From the NCBI RefSeq assembly GCF_024171695.1, contig NZ_JAMTCF010000001.1, positions 735,061 to 799,060 of the forward strand: 64,000 bases of DNA, written 5' to 3'. Shown here piece by piece: positions 54,890 through 63,272 of the stretch (positions are counted from its first letter, which is position 1; each line of letters opens with the position of its first letter). Origin of the DNA: Actinosynnema pretiosum (lineage in GTDB: Bacteria; Actinomycetota; Actinomycetes; Mycobacteriales; Pseudonocardiaceae). The notes beneath the pieces are model-generated. The model saw only the letters and a list, made by a program, of their open reading frames with translations, was not told the origin of the DNA and did no database searches. The position numbers were made by a program, and so were the translations under genes.

Positions 54890-54895
54890 AGTTTA
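54890..54895 (-). promoter_or_regulatory. -10 element of the TetR gene
   Basis: TAAACT (minus strand) is separated by CCACCC from the GTG start; no ribosome-binding sequence is present. Confidence 0.5.
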
Positions 54896-54896
54896 G

Positions 54897-54913
54897 CGAG
54901 ACATGGTGTCTCG
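54897..54913. promoter_or_regulatory. TetR operator 1
   Basis: CGAGACATGGTGTCTCG: perfect 7-base arms around TGG, immediately upstream of the tetR -10 element. Confidence 0.8.
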
Positions 54914-54944
54914 GAACTGTGGTAGCGTCCGCTGCGCCCAAATA

Positions 54945-54961
54945 CGAGACAGGGTGACTCG
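54945..54961. promoter_or_regulatory. TetR operator 2
   Basis: CGAGACAGGGTGACTCG repeats operator 1 with one mismatch between arms and lies 28 bases before the MFS start, so the regulator can control both directions. Confidence 0.75.
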
Positions 54962-54988
54962 ATTTTGAGGGCGCTGGAGGGATCAACC

Positions 54989-56368
54989 ATGTGCTCCGCC
55001 TGCGGCACGCCCGGACACGTCGTCGAGGGTGGGGACCCGGCTGAGGTCCCCGGCGGACCCCTGGGCGGGACGGTGGGTGGGGCAGGTGGGGCAGTAGGTG
55101 GGGCAGTAGGTGGGGCAGTAGGTGGGGCAGTAGAAGGAAAAGCGGTGCGCGTGGCGCGGTTCGCGGCGTTGCGGAACCGGGATTGTCGGCCTTACCTGTT
55201 CGGCACGGGGTTGGCGATGATGGCCGACAACATCGAGCACGTCATCACCTATTGGGTGTTGTGGGAGCGCTTCCACTCCCCCGCGCTCACCGGGTTCCAG
55301 GTGATCAGCCACTGGGTGCCGTTCCTGCTGCTGTCGGTGTGGTTCGGCGGGCTCGCGGATCGGTACGACTGCCGGAGGCTCATCCAGGCCGCGCAGGGGT
55401 TGTTCATGTTCGTGTCCGCCGCCTGGGGGGTGCTGTTCCTGACGGGGGCGTTGCAGGTGTGGCACGCGTGCGTGCTGCTGGTGCTGCACGGGTGCGCGGG
55501 GGCGATGTGGGGGCCCGGTGAGCAGATGCTGCTGCACGACTTCGTGTCGCGGGAGGAGCTGCCCAGCGCGGTTCGGCTGAACGCCACGTTCCGGAGCCTC
55601 GGGGTGCTGTTCGGGCCGGTGGTCGGGTCGGCGCTGCTGCTGGGGCTCGGGCCAACGTGGGGGATCTTCGCGAACATCGCCTTCTACCTGCCGCTGACGC
55701 TGTTCCTGTTCCGGACGCGGTTCACCGGGCACCTGCGGGAGGGCGGGCGGAAGGCCCGCGTGGGGATCAAGGACGCGGTTCGGGTGCTGCGGGACGTGCG
55801 TGGCGACCGGACGTTGGTGAGCATGATCGCGTTGGCGGGGTTGGGGTCGTTCCTGGTGGGGGCCTCGATGCAGTCGGCGATGCCGGTGTTCGCGCACGAT
55901 CTGGGGGCCGGGTCGGCGGGGGTGGCGTACGGGGTGCTGCTGTTCGCCAACGGGGCAGGCGGGGTGATCGGCGGGCTGGTGCTGGAGGCCACCGGGTGGG
56001 TGCGGCCGAAGGTCGGGGCGGCGATCGTGGCGACCGGGGTGTACGGGGTGACCACGGTGGTGTTCGCGCTGTCCGGGAACTACGGGGTGGCGGTGGTCGC
56101 GCTGGTGGTGGGCGGGGTGGCGAACCTGGCGTCGATGTCGATCACGCAGACGGTGGTGCAGCTGCTCGCGCCCGCTGCGGACCGGGGGCGGGTGATCGGG
56201 TTGTACAACGTGTCGGCGGGCGGGTTGAAGGCTGGTAGCGGGTTCACGGTGGGGTTGTTGGGGGCCGTGGTGGGGCTGCACTGGTCGTTGGCGGTCAGCG
56301 CGGGGGTGCTGGTGGTGGGCGCTGGGGCGGTTGCGGCGCACGCGTTCCGGGGGCGGGTGGCGGGTTAG
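54989..56368 (+). CDS. MFS transporter
   Basis: A 459-residue major-facilitator protein with about 12 TM helices. The loop after TM2 has GGLADRYDCRRLI, the MFS signature; the fold resembles the enterobactin-exporter/MFS_3 group. Before TM1 is an unusual cytoplasmic extension with a Gly-Gly-Ala-Val repeat encoded by 12-bp tandem copies. It probably exports a toxic compound sensed by the divergent TetR protein. The ATG at 54989 has GGAGGG upstream. Confidence 0.92.
   Translation: MCSACGTPGHVVEGGDPAEVPGGPLGGTVGGAGGAVGGAVGGAVGGAVEGKAVRVARFAALRNRDCRPYLFGTGLAMMADNIEHVITYWVLWERFHSPALTGFQVISHWVPFLLLSVWFGGLADRYDCRRLIQAAQGLFMFVSAAWGVLFLTGALQVWHACVLLVLHGCAGAMWGPGEQMLLHDFVSREELPSAVRLNATFRSLGVLFGPVVGSALLLGLGPTWGIFANIAFYLPLTLFLFRTRFTGHLREGGRKARVGIKDAVRVLRDVRGDRTLVSMIALAGLGSFLVGASMQSAMPVFAHDLGAGSAGVAYGVLLFANGAGGVIGGLVLEATGWVRPKVGAAIVATGVYGVTTVVFALSGNYGVAVVALVVGGVANLASMSITQTVVQLLAPAADRGRVIGLYNVSAGGLKAGSGFTVGLLGAVVGLHWSLAVSAGVLVVGAGAVAAHAFRGRVAG
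55077..55132 (+). repeat. 12-bp tandem repeat in the MFS gene
   Basis: Four to five copies of GGTGGGGCAGTA encode Gly-Gly-Ala-Val units in the N-terminal tail. Being a multiple of three, copy-number change would keep the frame. Confidence 0.9.
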
Positions 56369-56379
56369 GGCCTGGTCGG

Positions 56380-56838
56380 TCAGGTCGTCTTTTTGAGGGT
56401 CTTCATGTTCTGGTGGGAGATGATCCGGTTGACGGCTTTGAGGGTGCTGAGCTTGTTCATGATGAAGCCCTCGTAGGCGGCGCTGTCCTTGACGTTGACG
56501 CGGAGGTAGTAGTCGGGGAGGCCGAAGAGCCTGAGGACCTCGGTGACCTCGTCGTAGGAGGTGATCGCGGCCTCGAAGTCGACGACGGTCTGGCGGTCGT
56601 TGAACGTGATCTCGACGGCGACGACTACCTCGAACGGGCGTCCTGCGGCGGTGGGATCCAGGACGGCTCGGTAACCGGCGATGACGCCGTCGCGCTCCAG
56701 GCGCTGGACCCGGCGCAGGCAGGGGGCCGGGGTGAGGCCTACGCGGCGGGCCAGCTCGGTGTTGCTGAGCCTGCCGTCCTCGGAGAGTTGCAACAGGATT
56801 GCTCGATCTGTGTCGTCCAGTTTGGGTTTGTTGCTCAT
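56380..56838 (-). CDS. Lrp/AsnC family regulator
   Basis: A 152-residue feast/famine regulator with an N-terminal helix-turn-helix (LDDTDRAILLQLSEDGRLSNTELARRVGLTPAPCLRRV) and a C-terminal RAM/AsnC domain (VVVAVEITF...DYYLRVNVKD) that binds amino acids. Divergent from azlCD, like azlB of Bacillus, so it likely controls branched-chain amino acid export. The ATG at 56838 is six bases after a perfect TATAAT, indicating a leaderless mRNA. Confidence 0.94.
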   Translation of the reverse strand: MSNKPKLDDTDRAILLQLSEDGRLSNTELARRVGLTPAPCLRRVQRLERDGVIAGYRAVLDPTAAGRPFEVVVAVEITFNDRQTVVDFEAAITSYDEVTEVLRLFGLPDYYLRVNVKDSAAYEGFIMNKLSTLKAVNRIISHQNMKTLKKTT

Positions 56839-56844
56839 TTGGCG

Positions 56845-56850
56845 ATTATA
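56845..56850 (-). promoter_or_regulatory. -10 element of the lrp gene
   Basis: TATAAT on the minus strand, six bases before the ATG. The whole divergent region to azlC is only 62 bases. Confidence 0.7.
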
Positions 56851-56900
56851 GGGCGACGTGGAGCAATCCAAGCGGGGGTTCGGGGACATAAAGTTGTGGC

Positions 56901-57650
56901 ATGTCAGTTTCTTCCCCTGCCGCTGTTGAGGGCCATGAGGATCACGTGGGCCTCGTGGAGAGCGGTGGTGTGTCGCGCGGGCTTCGGGACATGCTCCCGG
57001 CGGCGCTCGGCGCGGTGCCGCTTGGGCTTGCGTTCGGTGTTCTTGTCACCCACACGGGGCTCGCCTGGTGGTGGGGGACGGTGTTCGCCTCGGTGGTGTT
57101 CGCCGGGTCGTTCGAGTTCCTGCTGCTGGGGCTGGTGATGGCGGTGGCGCCGTTGTCGCAGATCGCGGTGACGGCGTTCCTGGTGAACTTCCGGCACGTG
57201 TTCTACGCGCTGTCGTTTCCGCTGCACCGGGTTCGGGGGGCGGGGGCGAAGGTGTACAGCACGTTCGCGTTGACGGACGAGGCTTGGGCGTTGACCGCGT
57301 CACCTGGGGCTCGGGGGTGGAGCCGGGGGCGGATCCTGGCGATCCAGGGCGGGTTCCACGTGGTGTGGGTCGCGAGCGTGACGGCGGGTGGGCTGGTCGG
57401 GAACCTGGTGCCGGAGGGTGTGCACGGGCTGGGGTTCGCGTTGACCGCGTTGTTCTTGGTGCTGGGGATCGACGCCTACCGGGTGCGGCGGAGGTTGCCC
57501 GCGCCGATCGCGGCGGTGGTGTGCGCGGTGGTGGCGGGGGCGTTGTTCGGCGAGGGGATGTTGGTGGGGGCGATGGGGTTGTTCACGGGGTATTTGGTGG
57601 TGACGTTCCTGGTGGAGCGGCGGAGGGGGCTGAGGGGGCGTCGTGCCTGA
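56901..57650 (+). CDS. azlC: AzlC family branched-chain amino acid permease
   Basis: A 249-residue membrane protein of the AzlC/YgaZ family, the large subunit of a two-part exporter of branched-chain amino acids or analogues. It has GLRDMLPAALGAVPLGLAFGVL, FAGSFEFLLLGLV and LVNFRHVFYALSF, typical of the family. TAAAGT six bases before the ATG and the lack of a ribosome site suggest a second leaderless transcript. Overlaps azlD by 8 bases. Confidence 0.93.
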   Translation: MSVSSPAAVEGHEDHVGLVESGGVSRGLRDMLPAALGAVPLGLAFGVLVTHTGLAWWWGTVFASVVFAGSFEFLLLGLVMAVAPLSQIAVTAFLVNFRHVFYALSFPLHRVRGAGAKVYSTFALTDEAWALTASPGARGWSRGRILAIQGGFHVVWVASVTAGGLVGNLVPEGVHGLGFALTALFLVLGIDAYRVRRRLPAPIAAVVCAVVAGALFGEGMLVGAMGLFTGYLVVTFLVERRRGLRGRRA

Positions 57651-57969
57651 GGCTTCGTACTTGGTTGCGGCGGTGTTGGTGAGCGCGGGGGTGACGTGGG
57701 GGTTGCGGGCGTTGCCGTTCACGTTCCTGGGGCGGTTGCGGTCGAGTGAGTTGTTGGCTCATGCGGGGGATGGGTTGCCGGTTGGGGTGATGTTGATTTT
57801 GGTGCTGCACACGGTGCGGGAGACGGAGTTGGGGGATGTTCGGCAGGCGTTGCCGGTGGTGGTGGGGTTGGCGGTGACGGGTGGGTTGCATTTGTGGCGG
57901 GGGAATGCGTTGTTGAGCATTTTCAGCGGGACTGCGGTGCATGTGGCGTTGGCCAGCGCTTTGCGGTGA
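57643..57969 (+). CDS. azlD: AzlD family membrane protein
   Basis: A 108-residue protein with three to four TM helices, the small subunit of the AzlCD exporter (compare YgaH). It has AVLVSAGVTWGLRALPFTFLGRLR. The GTG start lies within the end of azlC, indicating coupled translation. Confidence 0.9.
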   Translation: MPEASYLVAAVLVSAGVTWGLRALPFTFLGRLRSSELLAHAGDGLPVGVMLILVLHTVRETELGDVRQALPVVVGLAVTGGLHLWRGNALLSIFSGTAVHVALASALR

Positions 57970-58002
57970 GGGGGTTCGGGGGTTGAGGGTGAAGATCAAG
58001 AT

Positions 58003-58030
58003 CAAGAGCTGAAGGGCAAGAGCTGAAGGG
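58003..58030. repeat. 14-bp tandem repeat
   Basis: CAAGAGCTGAAGGG occurs twice in direct succession just after azlD. Confidence 0.9.
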
Positions 58031-58161
58031 CTCGCCTCGCCGGCGGGGCAGGCCTCCAAAAAAGAGGGAGACAGGCTCTGCCGGCCGGTGGCTGTTGGTC
58101 TTGTGGTGCGGTTTACCCCTGCGGTGGGCGGGGTCCCTCTTCTCCGTTTGGCCTCCTTTCA

Positions 58162-58248
58162 GGCAAGCACACTCGTCAAGACGCCGTTTGACTCGGGCGG
58201 TCTTCCGGGCGGTGCGGCGGCATCTTGACGAGCGCGCTCGGGCTTGCC
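58162..58248. repeat. bipartite inverted repeat upstream of the recombinase
   Basis: Outer arms GGCAAGC (58162-58168) and GCTTGCC (58242-58248), and inner arms CTCGTCAAGA (58172-58181) and TCTTGACGAG (58223-58232), are all perfect. Large serine recombinases bind imperfect inverted-repeat attachment sites of about 40-50 bp, so this element may be part of an attachment site or a control region for the gene. Confidence 0.7.
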
Positions 58249-58410
58249 CCTATTCACAATTACGGTCAAGTCCATGAATGTTCAAATCAGTAAGCCAGCA
58301 GGTTGCTTCCCCTCCGATCCCCCCTTTGGAGAAACGTACCCGATTTCCGGTTTGCGAGATATTCGCGGTTGTGTCGACTACACTGGCACTATCGTGATCG
58401 GGGGACAGTA

Positions 58411-60159
58411 ATGGCCATCTTCTCCACTCCTTCGTCGGGTTCCGTGCGCGCGGGCCGCTCGCTCTCGATGCCCCTGTCCGGGGTTATCTACCTGCGTGCC
58501 TCGCAGGACCGTTCGGGGGCTGCGGTGTCCGTTGATTCGCAGCTCAAGATCGGGTTGCAGTTCTTCCGCGACAACGACATCAAGCACGTCGCCACGTTTT
58601 CCGACAACAACCTGAGCGGTTCGACGTTCGCCACCGAGGTGCGGGGCGGGTACGAACTCACGGTGGACGCGATGCGGTCCGGGCTGGGCAACCTGGTCTG
58701 GACGTGGGACTCGGCGCGTGCCCAGCGTGACATCGGGGTGTACGCCCGTCTGCGGGAGCTGTGCAGGGAGACCGGCGGTTTCTGGGCCTACGGCAACCGC
58801 ATTTACGACATGCGCGATCCGAAGGACAGGCGTGACAGCGCGAAGGACGCGGTGGAGGCCGAGGGGCGTTCGGATGAGATTTCGCTCAACACGCGCCGAG
58901 GGGTGTGGTCGCGTGCGGAGCGCGGCGAGCACGCGGGGACCGTCGCCTACGGGTATCGCCCGGTGTACAGCTCGGAGACCGGGAGGTCTTTGGGGTGGGC
59001 GGTCGTGGAGGAAGAAGCCGAGGTGATCCGCCGGATCGTGGCGTGGGTGCTGGAGCGGAAGCCGCTGTCCTGGATCGCCCGCGAGTTGAACGGGGAGGGT
59101 GTTCCCTGCCCGCACGACCGGCGTTGGGACAAGCGCTACGTGGCGCGTCTGGTGGAGCACCACCGCTATCCCGAGGAATGGTTGCGGCTGATGTCGGAGT
59201 TGTCACCGGAGGAATGCGAGAACGCGGCGGCGATCGTCGCCGAGGTGCGCGGCGGGCAGACCCCGAAGGAAGTCGCGCGGGCGCTGAACCGGGCCGGGGT
59301 GAAGCGCATCTTCCGGTGCGAGTGGGACGCGGGCAAGGTGCGGGGACTGGCGCTGTCCGCGCCGTCGGCGGGGCTGCGGGTCTACCACGGTGAGGTGGCG
59401 ATGCGCGAGGTCGTCGACGAGTCCGGCGGGGTCCGGGCGGTGCCCCTGGAGACGCGGTGGGAGCCGATCAAGACCCTGGAGCAGCACGAGCAGGTGGTGG
59501 CGCTGCTGTCCGCGCCCGAGCACGGGAAGGTCCGGGACGGCAACCGCGTGAAGTACCGCTGGTCGGGGATCGTGGTGTGCGGGGTGTGCGGCGGCAACAC
59601 CACGGTGGTCTCGAACGCGGGCAAGTTGCGTATGCGCTGCTATCGGCGTTCGTGTGTGGTGCGGGAGTACGCGCCGTTGGACCTGTGGCTGACCGAGTCG
59701 GCGTTGTCGCTGCTGGAGCGGGAGAACGCGGCGGCTTTGTTCCGGCTTGACGAGGCCGACACCGGCCAGGCCCGCGCGGCGCAGCGGAAGGCGCAGCAGC
59801 TGCGCGCCCGGTTGGACGGGCTGCGCGCGCAGGCGATGGCGGGCGGGATCACTCCCGAGTCGTTCGCCATGTTCGAGTCGGGGTTGCTGCCGGAGATCGC
59901 CCGGCAGGACGAGTTGGCCCGGCGGGTGACGGTGCCGCCGTCGCTGGTGAGCCTGCTGGCCGAGCGGCAGACCGACCTGCGCGCGGTGTTCTTGGGGATG
60001 TCGGTGGTGGAGCAGCGGGAGATCCTGCGCACGATCATGCGGCCGAGGCTGCTGCGCGCGTCCCGCAAGCGGGGACCGTTCGACCCCGGTGCTGTGGATC
60101 TCGGGGTGCGGTCCGCTCCGGCAACGACCCCGGCGCAGGAGGCCGCCACGGCGGCCTGA
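58411..60159 (+). CDS. int: large serine recombinase (phage integrase)
   Basis: A 582-residue site-specific recombinase. The resolvase domain has the catalytic Ser31 in VIYLRASQDRSG with the following VSVDSQ; the recombinase domain (SLNTRRGVWSRAERGEHAGTVAYGYRP...) is followed by a zinc-ribbon domain (VVCGVCGG...MRCYRRSCV) and a coiled-coil segment (LDEADTGQARAAQRKAQQLRARLDGLRAQA). This is the phiC31/TG1-type architecture that integrates phage DNA between attP and attB. The N-terminus is extended by about 20 residues. ATG with GGGGGA upstream. Confidence 0.95.
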   Translation: MAIFSTPSSGSVRAGRSLSMPLSGVIYLRASQDRSGAAVSVDSQLKIGLQFFRDNDIKHVATFSDNNLSGSTFATEVRGGYELTVDAMRSGLGNLVWTWDSARAQRDIGVYARLRELCRETGGFWAYGNRIYDMRDPKDRRDSAKDAVEAEGRSDEISLNTRRGVWSRAERGEHAGTVAYGYRPVYSSETGRSLGWAVVEEEAEVIRRIVAWVLERKPLSWIARELNGEGVPCPHDRRWDKRYVARLVEHHRYPEEWLRLMSELSPEECENAAAIVAEVRGGQTPKEVARALNRAGVKRIFRCEWDAGKVRGLALSAPSAGLRVYHGEVAMREVVDESGGVRAVPLETRWEPIKTLEQHEQVVALLSAPEHGKVRDGNRVKYRWSGIVVCGVCGGNTTVVSNAGKLRMRCYRRSCVVREYAPLDLWLTESALSLLERENAAALFRLDEADTGQARAAQRKAQQLRARLDGLRAQAMAGGITPESFAMFESGLLPEIARQDELARRVTVPPSLVSLLAERQTDLRAVFLGMSVVEQREILRTIMRPRLLRASRKRGPFDPGAVDLGVRSAPATTPAQEAATAA

Positions 60160-60176
60160 CCGCGTACCAACGCCAA

Positions 60177-60213
60177 AGATGGCCCCGCCCCGGTGACCGG
60201 GGCGGGGCCATCT
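60177..60213. terminator. bidirectional terminator
   Basis: An 18-bp perfect stem with almost no loop (60177-60194 and 60196-60213) separates the recombinase from the convergent phage genes. Confidence 0.9.
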
Positions 60214-60225
60214 GTCTGTGCGGGG

Positions 60226-60417
60226 TCAGGCCGCGCGGTCGGGCTGGAGCAGTGCTCGCAGGTGCGGGCGCAGGACCGCCGCGACCGTGTCCAGCTGTGC
60301 AGGGGTGAGGCGGGGAGCACGTGCGACGTTCGCGCGCGCCGTGTCCAGCTCCTCGGCGGAGAGCAGGGTGCGGGGGTCGGTGGCGGGGGTGTAGCGGAGA
60401 GGCTCTGTGGTGGCCAC
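60226..60417 (-). CDS. small phage protein
   Basis: A 63-residue soluble, helical protein (LLSAEELDTARANVARAPRLTPAQLDTVAAVLRPHLRALL). GGAAAGGAG before the GTG at 60417 supports translation. Small proteins like this occur in actinophages; function unknown. Last gene of the minus-strand phage block. Confidence 0.65.
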   Translation of the reverse strand: MATTEPLRYTPATDPRTLLSAEELDTARANVARAPRLTPAQLDTVAAVLRPHLRALLQPDRAA

Positions 60418-60443
60418 AGGGCTCCTTTCCGGTCCGGGACGGG

Positions 60444-61211
60444 TCAGCGGTGCGGGGGTCGGCGGGGCAGGCTCCGGCCGCGCGCGTGTTCGGCAGCCTG
60501 CCACTCACCGAAGGTGCGTCCGCCGATGCGGTGGCGCAGGTGCGGTTGGGCGTTCTGGGTCATACCGACCGGGCTCGGGCCCAGGACGGCGTCGAGGTCG
60601 GTGGCCGCGTTGGTGTGCCATCCGGCGGAGGTGATGGCGGCCTCGTCGGGGAACACGTCGGCGACCCGGTCTCCATGCTCAGGGTCGAGGAGGTGGTCCT
60701 CCCGGCCGCCGTAGCTGTAGACCCAGCGGAAGTTCGCGGGCGGGTCCGGCTCGACCAGACGCCGGAACCTGGAGACCTCCTTGGTGTAGCTGTAGAACAG
60801 CACGTCCGGGACGGCGCGGGCGATGCGCAGCCAGGCGCTCAGGTAGGCGTCGGAGAAGTAGTCCCCGCTGTCGTGCACCCGCACCGCCCGCCCTCCCCGG
60901 AACCGGGGGTGGGCGAGTTCGGCGAGCAGGTCGCTCTCCCACTGCGGCAGGTCGTCCAGCACGCGCGCGAGGTTGCGCTCGTGCTTGGCGAGGACCTTCG
61001 GGAACCGGTAGCTACCGTGTCTGGCGTAGCACACCCCGGCGCACACCCCGGCGGTCGGGCAGGTCAGGTAGGTGCGGCCGTCGGGCAGGCGTCCGGCCAG
61101 TGCGGGCAGGGTGAAGCCGTAGATCCCGAACTGCCGCAGGTAGCGGTTCTGGGTCAGCAGCCGTTCGGGGCGGCGCGATGGCGTGGTGCTCGCGGCAGGT
61201 TCCTCGCTCAG
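60444..61211 (-). CDS. GP88-like phage protein, apparent CTG start
   Basis: About 255 residues. RLLTQNRYLRQFGIYGFTLPALAGRLPDGRTYLTCPTAGVCAGVCYARHGSY is close to the GP88 family found in mycobacteriophages and prophages, with a Cys cluster (C-P-x4-C-x3-C-Y) and later FYSYTKEVSRF. The homologous N-terminus extends well upstream of the first ATG/GTG/TTG codon (61046). The only start candidate that keeps it is CTG at 61211, overlapping the preceding stop as CTGA (61208-61211). Function unknown. Confidence 0.75.
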   Translation of the reverse strand: MSEEPAASTTPSRRPERLLTQNRYLRQFGIYGFTLPALAGRLPDGRTYLTCPTAGVCAGVCYARHGSYRFPKVLAKHERNLARVLDDLPQWESDLLAELAHPRFRGGRAVRVHDSGDYFSDAYLSAWLRIARAVPDVLFYSYTKEVSRFRRLVEPDPPANFRWVYSYGGREDHLLDPEHGDRVADVFPDEAAITSAGWHTNAATDLDAVLGPSPVGMTQNAQPHLRHRIGGRTFGEWQAAEHARGRSLPRRPPHR

Positions 61212-61465
61212 TCGGCGTCCTCGGCGGGGGTGAGCGGACGGCCCTGGGCGTCGCGCGGGTCGGTCAGCGGGGTGACGTGGCGCTCGGTGGCGATCACCAC
61301 GCCGAAGCTGCCCAGTGCGACCACCACGGCGGTGATCATGCCGGTGACGCCGTCGCCCTGGCCGGGGGTGAGCAGTCCGGCACCGACGAGGCCGGTGACC
61401 AGCGCGGTGAGGCCGCCGATGACGGAGGCGGTGAGGCGCAGCGGGCGGGGACGGGGGTCGGTCAT
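61208..61465 (-). CDS. holin-like two-TM phage protein
   Basis: An 85-residue protein: a short basic N-terminus, two TM helices (LTASVIGGLTALVTGLVGAGLL and VTGMITAVVVALGSFGVVIA) with a turn GQGDG between, and a charged tail. Position after the endolysin and topology fit a phage holin. GGAGGAAA precedes the ATG, which overlaps the previous stop (ATGA). Confidence 0.78.
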   Translation of the reverse strand: MTDPRPRPLRLTASVIGGLTALVTGLVGAGLLTPGQGDGVTGMITAVVVALGSFGVVIATERHVTPLTDPRDAQGRPLTPAEDAD

Positions 61466-61623
61466 GGGGTTTCCTCCTGGTGGGGGTGGTCGCCGCTGTG
61501 CTTGTCCATCCAGGCCGCGAACCGCCAGGCGGCCTTGGACGCGGCCCACAGCAGCAGGGCGAGGGAGAGCACGAGGGAGCCGCCGCCGGGGGTGATCCCG
61601 GTGGCGGTTTCGTGGGCGGTCAC
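61462..61623 (-). CDS. small one-TM lysis-cassette protein
   Basis: A 53-residue protein with one TM helix (LVLSLALLLWAASKAAWRFAAWM) and a His/Glu-rich tail. It overlaps the endolysin stop by GTGA (61620-61623) and the holin-like start by ATGA. The tight packing suggests an accessory holin or antiholin. Confidence 0.72.
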   Translation of the reverse strand: MTAHETATGITPGGGSLVLSLALLLWAASKAAWRFAAWMDKHSGDHPHQEETP

Positions 61624-62582
61624 GGGCGGGTGAGCCAGTCCCCGGCGTAGATCCGGTTCGGGTCGGCGATGTTGTTGCGCGAGGCGATGGCGGCCACGGT
61701 GGTGCCCCAGCGGGCGGCGATCGCGGACAGGGTGTCGCCGGGGCGGATCTGGTAGCGCTCGCCGCCGCCCGCTCCCCCGCTGGCGGGGACCTGGATGGTG
61801 CGGCCCGCGTGGATCAGGTTCGGGTCGGGGATGCCGTTGCGGTTCGCGAGTTCGGCCACGGTGGTGCCGGTGCGGGCGGCGATGGCGGAGAGGGTGTCGC
61901 CGGGGGCGATCACGTAGGGCACCCAGCCCGTGGGGGCGGGTGCGGGCTGCTGGGGTGCGGGGGTGGGCGGGGTGCCGAGGATGAACGCGTCGCGCGACCA
62001 GCCGGGCAGGGTGGCGTTGCGGTCGACAGGCTTGGGGAAGCCGTGGACATTGCCGCTGCTGGTGTGCTGGTGCAGGGCGAGCCGGGGGTGGGAGTAGTCC
62101 GGGCGGCCGGGGTCGCCGTTGTACTGCGCGACCCACAGCAGCACGCGATCGTCGGCCCACTCGTGGGGGCGCAGGAGCCGGGTGAACCAGTTCTGGTTGG
62201 CGTAGACCAGCAGCGGCGCGCCGGTCGCGGCGCGGAACCGCGTGATGAACTCGGCGACGAACGGGTTGGGGTCGCCGAGGCTGTTCTCCTCGATGTCGAG
62301 CATGGGCCACATCGAGCCCTCGGCGAGCAGCCCGCGGGCGTGCAGGCTTGCGGCGAAGCGCCCGACCTGTGCGGCGAGGTTGCCGGGGTGGGCGTAGTGG
62401 TAGCCGCCGACCGCGATACCGACGCTGCGGGCGCCCTCGACCTGCGCGGCGGCCAGGGGGTTGGTGTAGGTGGTGCCCTCGGTGGTCTTCACCGAGCAGT
62501 AGGTGATGTTGTGCCCGGCGACTTGGTTCCAGTCGATCCGGTCGCCCTGGTGGCTGGCGATGTCGATTCCGTAGTCGGTCAA
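61620..62582 (-). CDS. endolysin: GH25 muramidase with two LysM domains
   Basis: A 320-residue cell-wall hydrolase. The GH25 domain (about residues 1-195) has YGIDIASHQGDRIDW, VGGYHYAHPG and the acidic pair in PMLDIEEN. A Pro/Ala linker leads to LysM domains at about 226-270 (YVIAPGDTLSAIAARTGTT) and about 277-320 (YQIRPGDTLSAIAARWGTT), which bind peptidoglycan. The TTG at 62582 is chosen because the GH25 fold begins there; no strong ribosome site is visible. Confidence 0.9.
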   Translation of the reverse strand: MTDYGIDIASHQGDRIDWNQVAGHNITYCSVKTTEGTTYTNPLAAAQVEGARSVGIAVGGYHYAHPGNLAAQVGRFAASLHARGLLAEGSMWPMLDIEENSLGDPNPFVAEFITRFRAATGAPLLVYANQNWFTRLLRPHEWADDRVLLWVAQYNGDPGRPDYSHPRLALHQHTSSGNVHGFPKPVDRNATLPGWSRDAFILGTPPTPAPQQPAPAPTGWVPYVIAPGDTLSAIAARTGTTVAELANRNGIPDPNLIHAGRTIQVPASGGAGGGERYQIRPGDTLSAIAARWGTTVAAIASRNNIADPNRIYAGDWLTRP

Positions 62583-62661
62583 GCGCGTCCGATCTGTCGG
62601 TGGGCATGGCGAAGCGGCCGGAGCACCGGGTGGTGGTCGGCTCGCAGGTGGTGCCGGGTGG

Positions 62662-63006
62662 TTAGGCCGGTGGTGGGTAGGGCTCGCCGCGTCGGGCGGC
62701 GGCTGCGGCATCCTCGGCGGCCCGGCGGCGGTCGCGCTCGGCGTCCAGCTCGGTCTCCAGGTCGCCCAGGCGGCGCTCCAGCTTGGTCAGCCGGGAGCGC
62801 AGCGCGGCGAGTTCGGCGGCGTGGGCGGTGCGCACGCTGGCCAGCTCGGCGGCGTGCGAGGTCTCGCGGGCCGCCAGCGCGGACAGGTACTCGGCGCGGT
62901 CGCTGCGATTGGCGGTCATGAGGCGGTGGTTGGCGCTGAGCAGGTAGGCCACGACCAGCACCAAAGCTCCGGCCACACCGAAACTGGGGAGTGCCTCTAT
63001 TCCCAA
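62662..63006 (-). CDS. small phage membrane protein with coiled coil
   Basis: A 114-residue protein: one TM helix at the N-terminus (FGVAGALVLVVAYLLSA) and a long coiled coil (about residues 40-105, repeated ETSHAAELASVRTAHAAELAALR) ending EPYPPPA. Possibly a spanin-like or lysis-accessory protein. The TTG start is supported by GGGAGG; the open frame continues upstream but reads unlike protein. Confidence 0.72.
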   Translation of the reverse strand: MGIEALPSFGVAGALVLVVAYLLSANHRLMTANRSDRAEYLSALAARETSHAAELASVRTAHAAELAALRSRLTKLERRLGDLETELDAERDRRRAAEDAAAAARRGEPYPPPA

Positions 63007-63272
63007 TCGCCTCCCTCTGTGGTGGACACGACGCGCTAGAAGTGCGTGGCTGCTAGCCTGTCGAAGTTCCTCGCTCTGATGACAAGGGGTGAGGGGCGGA
63101 ACCGAAAAACGCTCCGCGTAGTTCCACGGGAAGTTCGGTTGCTTCGTCGGCTCTTCCTCGGGGCCGGTCGAGCCGAAGCAACCACTATGGCTTGTGTCCA
63201 CCACGCAGTACCGGCACCGATCGCCACTAGGCGCTCAGCCGCTCGACCTGATCGCCAGGGGTGGAGTGTGTC

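Larger units (their letters stand above)
57970..58410. other. boundary region between host genes and prophage
   Basis: 441 bases without a gene, less GC-biased in third positions than the genes to the left. It contains a tandem 14-base repeat and a bipartite inverted repeat. The phage attachment site probably lies here because the recombinase gene is adjacent, but the crossover core cannot be identified from one end alone. TACACT at 58378-58383 may be the recombinase -10. Confidence 0.55.

Noticed and set aside
61462..62607. An alternative ATG-started frame (MPTDRSDALD...) running through the endolysin
   Set aside because: It is in a different frame from the GH25 and LysM domains and reads as Arg/Pro shadow sequence until the real small one-TM gene at its end.
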